Assembly (NCBI RefSeq): GCF_050624435.1
Contig: NC_134546.1
Location: 39,883,501-39,947,500, forward strand
Direction of reading: 5' to 3'
Length of the DNA: 64,000 nt
Source of the DNA: Tenrec ecaudatus
Taxonomy: Eukaryota; Chordata; Mammalia; Afrosoricida; Tenrecidae
The notes beneath the pieces were generated by a model that was not told the DNA's origin, searched no databases, and was given only the letters and a program-made list of their open reading frames with translations. Position 1 is the stretch's first letter. Each line of letters starts with the position of its first letter. The position numbers were made by a program, and so were the translations under genes. Positions 58,385 through 64,000 of the stretch are shown one piece after another.

Positions 58385-59245
58385 TCTAGACCATTTTATT
58401 GGGAGCTAAAACAGATAACCTACGGTTCCGTCATTCAGTCACCTCAGGCAGCGTTGTACAGTCGCTGCCACAAGCAGTTTCAATACATTCTCTTCTTTCT
58501 TGAACTCCTTGGTATCCACCTCTTGACACCCCATTCCCCACCGTACCCCCAAGAGCCTTACTCTACTTGTTGCCTGTAGGTTCATCAATCCTGGGTTTCA
58601 CATACTTAAAACTAGTAAGCCATATAACAAATTCAAGTACATCTGAGACACACACCGATATGGAGGGAAAAAAGTGCACAAAACCACAGAAACAACTGAA
58701 AACAGATAAGGCCCAGTATGCCTGGGGGGGGTGGGGGCTTCAGCTGTCAGGGTTTTAACCATTCAAGTCACGTTTATCAGTTTGATCTAGTCCTCTCTCC
58801 GGTGCACTGTTTGGTAACCATGTTCTTCCCATCCCTTTAGTAAGGATGGAGGGAAATCACCAGAGGCTTACTTCCTGTGGAGATCTCACAAATGCATCTT
58901 GGGCTTCTGTTATCCATAGCCTTTTGGGAACCTGAAGCTCATAATTTAGGCTTCCTTTGGCTTCAGATGATGTGATTTACAATCCTTGGGTCACTGCTGT
59001 TGGTGTGCTTCTTCCGTGTATCAGCCGAGGCACCTGATTTTACCACAGAACTACATTAAAAACGTGCTGGAAAAACTCAGCTTATACACAAGTATAGACA
59101 GTAGTTGCCATCACACTTAGATGGCTGCTTGTTTGGAAACAAGCCTTGAAGACCCCAGACCCTATTAAAGATTTTTTTTTTTTAAATAGGTAAGATGTTC
59201 AACACGGGCCGAAGTACACCATCCAGAGCTAACATTTTGATTTAT
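58385..59245 (-). mobile_element. Older L1 3' UTR, antisense, with a nested MITE
   Basis: CCATTTTATTGGGAGCTAAA at the left, then TTGGTGTGCTTCTTCCGTGT and AGATGGCTGCTTGTTTGGAA, the complement of the AAGCAGCCATCT / GGAAGAAGCACACCA module in the copy at 16070-18540. It is interrupted by the MITE at 59014-59101. Confidence 0.65.
59014..59101. mobile_element. Tc1/mariner-like MITE, copy 3 (internally shortened)
   Basis: CCGTGTATCAGCCGAGGCAC, TACCACAGAACTACATTAAA and CTCAGCTTATACACAAGTAT are the reverse of copies 1 and 2. TA follows the right end. About 25 bases near the left end are missing. Confidence 0.65.
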
Positions 59246-60135
59246 GTCACTTCAGTTGTTAGGACAAAATTACACAGGGTCAGTTTTGCTATACTGCTTG
59301 TTTTGAAAGCATGGCCTTGTCCTAGCTTGGCTGGCATAGTTGGGAACAATCTGAGAGCATCCTGAGAATTTTGCATTTGTTTGTACACAAGTCTGTCTTG
59401 CATTACCTAGTGTTTACTAGATAATAGCAAAAATGATCCAGATGAGTGGAGGAGTGGAAGAACACAAAGTGGGTATACACGCAGCCACGCACTCTTCATC
59501 AGCTGCCTGCTGCAGTTCCCTGTGTTAAGTGGTTAGGCCAGACCTACTTATTATTTCCATCTGGTGCCAAAGCCTTGCTCCCCTTTCAGACAGCCCTCCT
59601 TCCACCGTTCCACACTCATGTGCAAGCTGCAGCCCATTGGAAGGCTCCTTCTGCAAGCACGCTCGGATTTTTGCTGCGGAAAGTGCCTTATTTATTGTAA
59701 TTCTTACGAGTTCCTGAGCCATTTAACGTGTGTGAAACTGCCACCACTTGTGTTCACCCTGTCTTTTGTGTGTGTCACTAATGGAGTTTCTGATTGTTAG
59801 TGCCCTTAGCCTGACAAGCCCTGTGCTTTTTGTTGTGCAATTTTGCATGGCAATGTTTTTAGCAATGCAGATGTTGTAGGATAAACATACATACCCTTTC
59901 TCCACATTTATTGACTGCCTCATTAGCCAGTGTTTACAACAGTAGGACAAATATCTGTCTGAGAATTTCGTACGTTAACAAGGTATGTCTGGCAGTGGCG
60001 AATGCCGGAGCGGGTGTGAGGTGCGAGTATCAGGCGGTGACCTTGAGGCTGTCAACTACGCTGGGCCGTGAGCGGTGTACCCATCCTCCCTTGGTGATCT
60101 GATGTCATCAAACTCCATCTGATGTAGCCTCAAGG

Positions 60136-60470
60136 GTGTTTTTAATGAAGCACTTTTATGGGGGACTCTTACATCTCTTATCACAATCCATCCATCCAGT
60201 GTCAAGCACATTTGCACATATGTTGCCATCATCATTTCCAAAGAATTTTCTTTCTACTTGAGCCCTTGATATCAGCTCATTTATCCCCCTCTCCCGCCCA
60301 CCTTCCCTCATATTTTCATGTCTTAAATCGTCCCCTGTCACCCTTCACCCACTTTTCTGTTGTCCATCTCCCTGGGAGGAGGCTATATGTTGATCCTTGT
60401 GATCGATTCCCCCTTTCTCCCCCCACCTTTGAGCCCCTAATAAAACGAATTAAAAAACAAAACAAAACAG
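60136..60470 (-). mobile_element. L1 3' tail, antisense, abutting a short sense tail end
   Basis: Antisense part 60136-60427 (CACTTTTATGGGGGACTCTT, GTCAAGCACATTTGCACATA, TTGAGCCCTTGATATCAGC). From 60428 comes a sense end, TTGAGCCCCTAATAAAACGA plus an A-rich run to 60470. Confidence 0.8.
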
Positions 60471-60639
60471 ATGCTGAAATCAGAGGAAAGCTTCATAGGA
60501 GAAAGAAATGTTACGTTGTCAGAATGACAAGAGCAGTCAGTGCTGGTAGTGGCGGAACGTGACACTACCAATGAGGTACTGTCAGAAGGTGCTCCGTGGA
60601 GAATGTGGCAGGTGCCTGTGTTACATTAGCAAAAGAGGA

Positions 60640-60830
60640 TTTACCACCCAGGGAATCTGCAAAGGAAAAACCATAAGGCAGTGGCGTAGGGAGTTAGAAA
60701 AGAGGCCAATAGCAGCTGACAGAGTAGGGAAGGGTCATATTATGTTGATTTTTGTCTGGGTTTACCTGCGCTTCACCTGCGCTGTGGGTTAGAATCGACT
60801 TGCTGCAGTGGGCTTTGGTTAGATTTGGTA
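60640..60830 (+). mobile_element. Probable AfroSINE, strongly diverged
   Basis: Only the 3' end is clear: GGGTTAGAATCGACTTGCTG and CAGTGGGCTTTGGTT. Confidence 0.4.
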
Positions 60831-61699
60831 GTTGTTAATGGTCCCATCAATATCATAATTGGTGATTCCAGGTTCATATTAGTATGAATATTGTAAACAC
60901 TTGTTAGAGATATCATACCTGCCTTATTTTCCACCTACATCGATTTTCAAACTTCCCCCACAAATTTATTATTTTTTTTCAAATTTATTAAAACGGCAAG
61001 ATCAAACTTAATCAAGTACTTAAGACAGATTGCAATGAATCATACAGGTTATTTATTTAAGCCTCGTCGAGAGGATGTGGCCATAGAATGCTTACATCTC
61101 TGTTAACTGCAACTCACAGTCCTTGTTACCACTTACTAAGATTTGTAACAGGGTTGAGAATATTAATACGAACTTAGTTTAGATTCAGGGTGATTTTTCA
61201 ACCACCTGGTCTCTTCTGCTGACTCTGCTTGTGGCTGGCATTACCCTTGGTTCTGGGTCAGTGCCCAGTAAGGAGCTGCTTCCCATCTGCTTTTCAGAAC
61301 TTCCCTAGACTTCGTCTTGATCCTCGTATTTCCTGTTCATTTAGCTTGATTAGGAAGTCTTGGTGTCTGTTCCTAAATTATTTTGCCAGCCTTTTCCAAT
61401 TGCTTTTGGTTGTTTAAAATAAAGTGTTGTGAATGATTTGAGAGAAAAGACCTTGCCCCTAATTTGAGCGCAGTCAGTACCAGTGTACTTAGCAGCCCCC
61501 GCTCTGCCAAACACAGGTGCAGGAAAGGCGTCTGGGGCGGGGAGCCGGGGTTCTGTCCAGAGACTACTAGTACAGACGCCGCGAGTCTCAGGAAAGGTGC
61601 TAGTGAGTACTCTGGTGTCCCCCTGATGGTCAGCAACGTGGGAATGCTGGTGGAGTAGTTCCCACGTGGACCTCGTTTTCAAAGGGCAGTCTTGAATTC

Positions 61700-61870
61700 C
61701 TCCTCCCCACGAATCTCCTTTAGTTCTGCAAAGGCATTGAACTGCTAACTGCAAGTTCAGACCCACCAGCCGCTGCACTGACTGTCTGTTTCCATGAAGC
61801 TGGGCACTGGGTAGGTACCCTTTCTAGGGTCGCAGTGAATTAGAATTGACTCGAGGCAGTGGCTGTTTTC
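61700..61870 (+). mobile_element. AfroSINE copy
   Basis: GAACTGCTAACTGCAAGTTC, AGACCCACCAGCCGCTGCAC, CTAGGGTCGCAGTGAATTAG and GAATTGACTCGAGGCAGTGG. Confidence 0.7.
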
Positions 61871-61959
61871 CTCGGTTTGGCCGTTCAGTAAACGGTCCTG
61901 TCATCCGGCCAGCTGTCTTAAGTCTGCAGTCGGCCTTTAACGCCTTTCCTCTCCCCCAT

Positions 61960-62830
61960 GCCCTCCCCCACTCACCAAGTCCTGTGGATTCTGCATCCTA
62001 AAGAGTCTTCCGCTCTGTCAGCCTCCCATCCCCACTGCCCACTCTAGTCCAGGTTGCAATCATTTCTCACCTGAGCTACTGTTTGCCTTTGAACAGCTGC
62101 TTCCTATTTTCTTGCTCTTAAAAAAAAATTTTTTTTCATTTTCTTGGTCATGCCAACTATCTTAGATACAGACATACAAGTGTTGTTAACCCGCTTTATC
62201 CCTGCTGAGGCTTTTTGACTGCCCTTAGGATTAGCCTGGTGGTTCACAAGGTGCTCCATGAATTGCTGCCCCTGCCGACCTCTCTTGGCCATCCTTCCCT
62301 TCCTAGTATGGATTGGGAGTATTTGACTTAAAACAACCAGGCACAATACAAAATGCATGTTTGCATTGTGACTCCAGGCATACCTGTGTGTTTTCATCCA
62401 TACACATCCCATATATATACATTGTTTTCGTCCATACATATCCCATATATAAAAACCACTGGACTAATTATGTTATGGACTGTTGAAAAAGAGAATCATG
62501 TACAGATGTGCTTTACACAATGGATGGATGGATTGTGATTGGGGTTGTGTGAGCCCCTTATAAAGATGAAAAAAAACCACTAGAGTCATGTACTTTGACA
62601 TGCTCTATTTTACTTAATTGAAACAATGCAAATTGAGATTTTCTATATTAACAGTAGGGCCTTATTCTAAAAATATTGTTGGTCGGTCTGCATGAACTTG
62701 AACACCCCCCCCCCCTTTCTGACCACATGCTTTCATTGTCAGGCCTTTGGATGTGCCGCCCTTTGAACCTGGACTTCTGGCTCTTCCCAACTTGCTTGAT
62801 TTTAATTCAGCTCATCTTTAGGATTTCGCC
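61960..62830 (-). mobile_element. Ancient interspersed repeat relic (discontinuous, family uncertain)
   Basis: GCCTCCCATCCCCACTGCCC, CAATCATTTCTCACCTGAGC, CTGCCCCTGCCGACCTCTCT and CAGCTCATCTTTAGGATTTC recall, in order, an ancient mammalian repeat (possibly L2-like) read in reverse. The interval 62340-62740 is foreign, including an L1 tail end at 62499-62575. Confidence 0.4.
62499..62575 (+). mobile_element. L1 3' tail, sense, short
   Basis: GTACAGATGTGCTTTACACA, GGATTGTGATTGGGGTTGTG and TGAGCCCCTTATAAAGATG. Confidence 0.8.
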
Positions 62831-64000
62831 GTAAGAGTTGGTTTTTTTGAGGGGAACTCTTGCTTGTCTCTAGATTTGGGTAAACTGGCTCTGGTCATGT
62901 GTTTCAAAATGACCCCGTGTTTCCCTGTCATTGTACTTGGCACTTCTTTGGACTTAATCATTTAATGCCTCTCTACCATGCCGACCCTCTACCCCTAAGA
63001 GTGTAGCAGCAGGGGGATGAGGTCCGAACGTGCCAGTCTGGATTCTGGCCGGTAGTAGGTGAGTTATATGCAATTAATAGGGCCCTTCCAGTCGTTATCC
63101 CTTATGTGATATGCTCAAATTCTAGATTTATATGCCTGTGGCTGCAGGCCCATATTGGAGAGCATTCTCCACTAGCAAACAGGAATAGGATGAGATGAAG
63201 AACCGACTTCGCGGAGGAGGCTTTGATCGGACTGCACTCTGATGGTTATGCCGGTAACTGGTACTCACAGTGGAAGTAAGGAATTCGATGCTGCAGCTGA
63301 GAGGAGAAAGAGAACTTTCTGGGGAGACCTCGGAAAAGCCTGGCTGATTACGATTGGCAGGAGGCCAATCCCTGTGGGAAACATCTTGACAGACCCCGGT
63401 CACGTGTGCATAAAGAAGGTACAGCGAGGGGTGGAGGAGATAGATCCACATATTGGGGTGAAATCTGACTGTACCACAGAACTCCCACCAAGCCGCCTCT
63501 CCCTGCTTGGGTCTGGTGGGTGTGGTGAGACGGTAGGTGAAGCTGCTGATCAGATTCACCTGTGAGTATTGTGAGGGGGGTGGATTCCCCGCAGTGCCAT
63601 CCTGCTGCGTGTGTATAAAATGAGCAACTGATCAGGGAGTGTGATGTCATTACCTCCCAGAACCAGTGTCTGGTTTGTCCCTGCCTGACCTTCGGACTTT
63701 GGACGGCCTGCACCGACCATCACGTGAGGTAGTTCCTCGTTGGGTGAGTTTGTGGGACAGGCAGCACCCAGAGAGATGAGGGGACCTCTTCAAGGGAGGA
63801 GGGGGGCCAATGCAGCAGAGTAACATCTTGGGAGAGTTGAACTTTACTGGGGACTTTTTCATCTCTGACTCCTTGGAACTAGTTTGGTATTCTTAACAAA
63901 AGACATTCTTACCATCGTAGGTATGAAGGAACATCGCTGGGGGGTGCGGGAAGGTGCAGACTGGAAACAGCTGTTCGTGTTGGTTGATGATTGGTTGTGG

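Larger units (their letters stand above)
51626..64000 (+). other. MSH2 intron 7 (partial, at least 12.4 kb)
   Basis: The intron runs off the window. It contains the SPIN element, a young L1, a nested MITE, SINEs and tails, listed separately. A degraded antisense SINE-like stretch lies at about 54120-54275. 51640-52590, 53180-54110, 57060-57410, 57590-58380, 59250-60130, 60840-61690 and 62840-64000 hold no recognised gene or repeat. Confidence 0.85.

Noticed and set aside
51626-64000. Search for MSH2 exon 8
   Set aside because: No segment encodes the expected continuation with splice sites. Human intron 7 is long, so exon 8 is taken to be outside the window.

Overview
The window is nuclear DNA of a placental mammal, almost certainly an afrotherian and most likely a tenrec (for example Echinops telfairi). 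The lineage call is inference from the repeats. It rests on dozens of tRNA-derived SINEs of the AfroSINE type, RTE/BovB 3' ends that share their tail, many 3' fragments of one L1 family ending GAGCCCCTAATAAAATG, and one SPIN-type hAT transposon, a horizontally transferred element known from tenrec among afrotherians. Golden mole or another afrotherian cannot be excluded without a database search.

Two protein genes are present, both on the + strand and in the order found at human 2p21. The last three coding exons of EPCAM (269-3790) encode the end of the extracellular domain, the transmembrane helix and the cytoplasmic tail, followed by a 3' UTR with an AATAAA signal at 4198. After about 20 kb of repeat-rich DNA comes the MSH2 CpG-island promoter (about 24230-24498), then MSH2 exons 1-7 at 24499-24709, 34015-34169, 36519-36797, 37623-37769, 40117-40266, 40891-41024 and 51426-51625. 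All seven exon lengths equal the human ones, all splice sites are GT-AG and the reading frame is intact. Codons 1-425 cover the mismatch-recognition domain, the connector domain and the start of the lever domain. The remaining MSH2 exons lie beyond the right edge.

The intergenic region and introns are a dense, nested repeat landscape: AfroSINEs on both strands, RTE/BovB 3' ends, L1 3' tails (one carrying about 2.4 kb of 3' UTR), a roughly 500-bp LTR-like family in four copies, old L1, MIR and MER20 relics, a probable solo gammaretrovirus-like LTR 3 kb upstream of MSH2, SPIN and other hAT-like elements, a Tc1/mariner-like MITE in three copies, and several micro- and minisatellites. No RNA gene, CRISPR array or additional protein gene is supported.

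For biology, EPCAM and MSH2 are functionally unrelated (epithelial adhesion and DNA mismatch repair). They matter together because in humans loss of the EPCAM terminator causes read-through and silencing of MSH2. The most interesting local observations are the absence of the BAT-26 poly(A) tract at the exon 5 donor, two very young L1 insertions with perfect 15-bp target duplications lying on either side of exon 7, an L1 variant with a duplicated 3' tail, and the SPIN element in intron 7.
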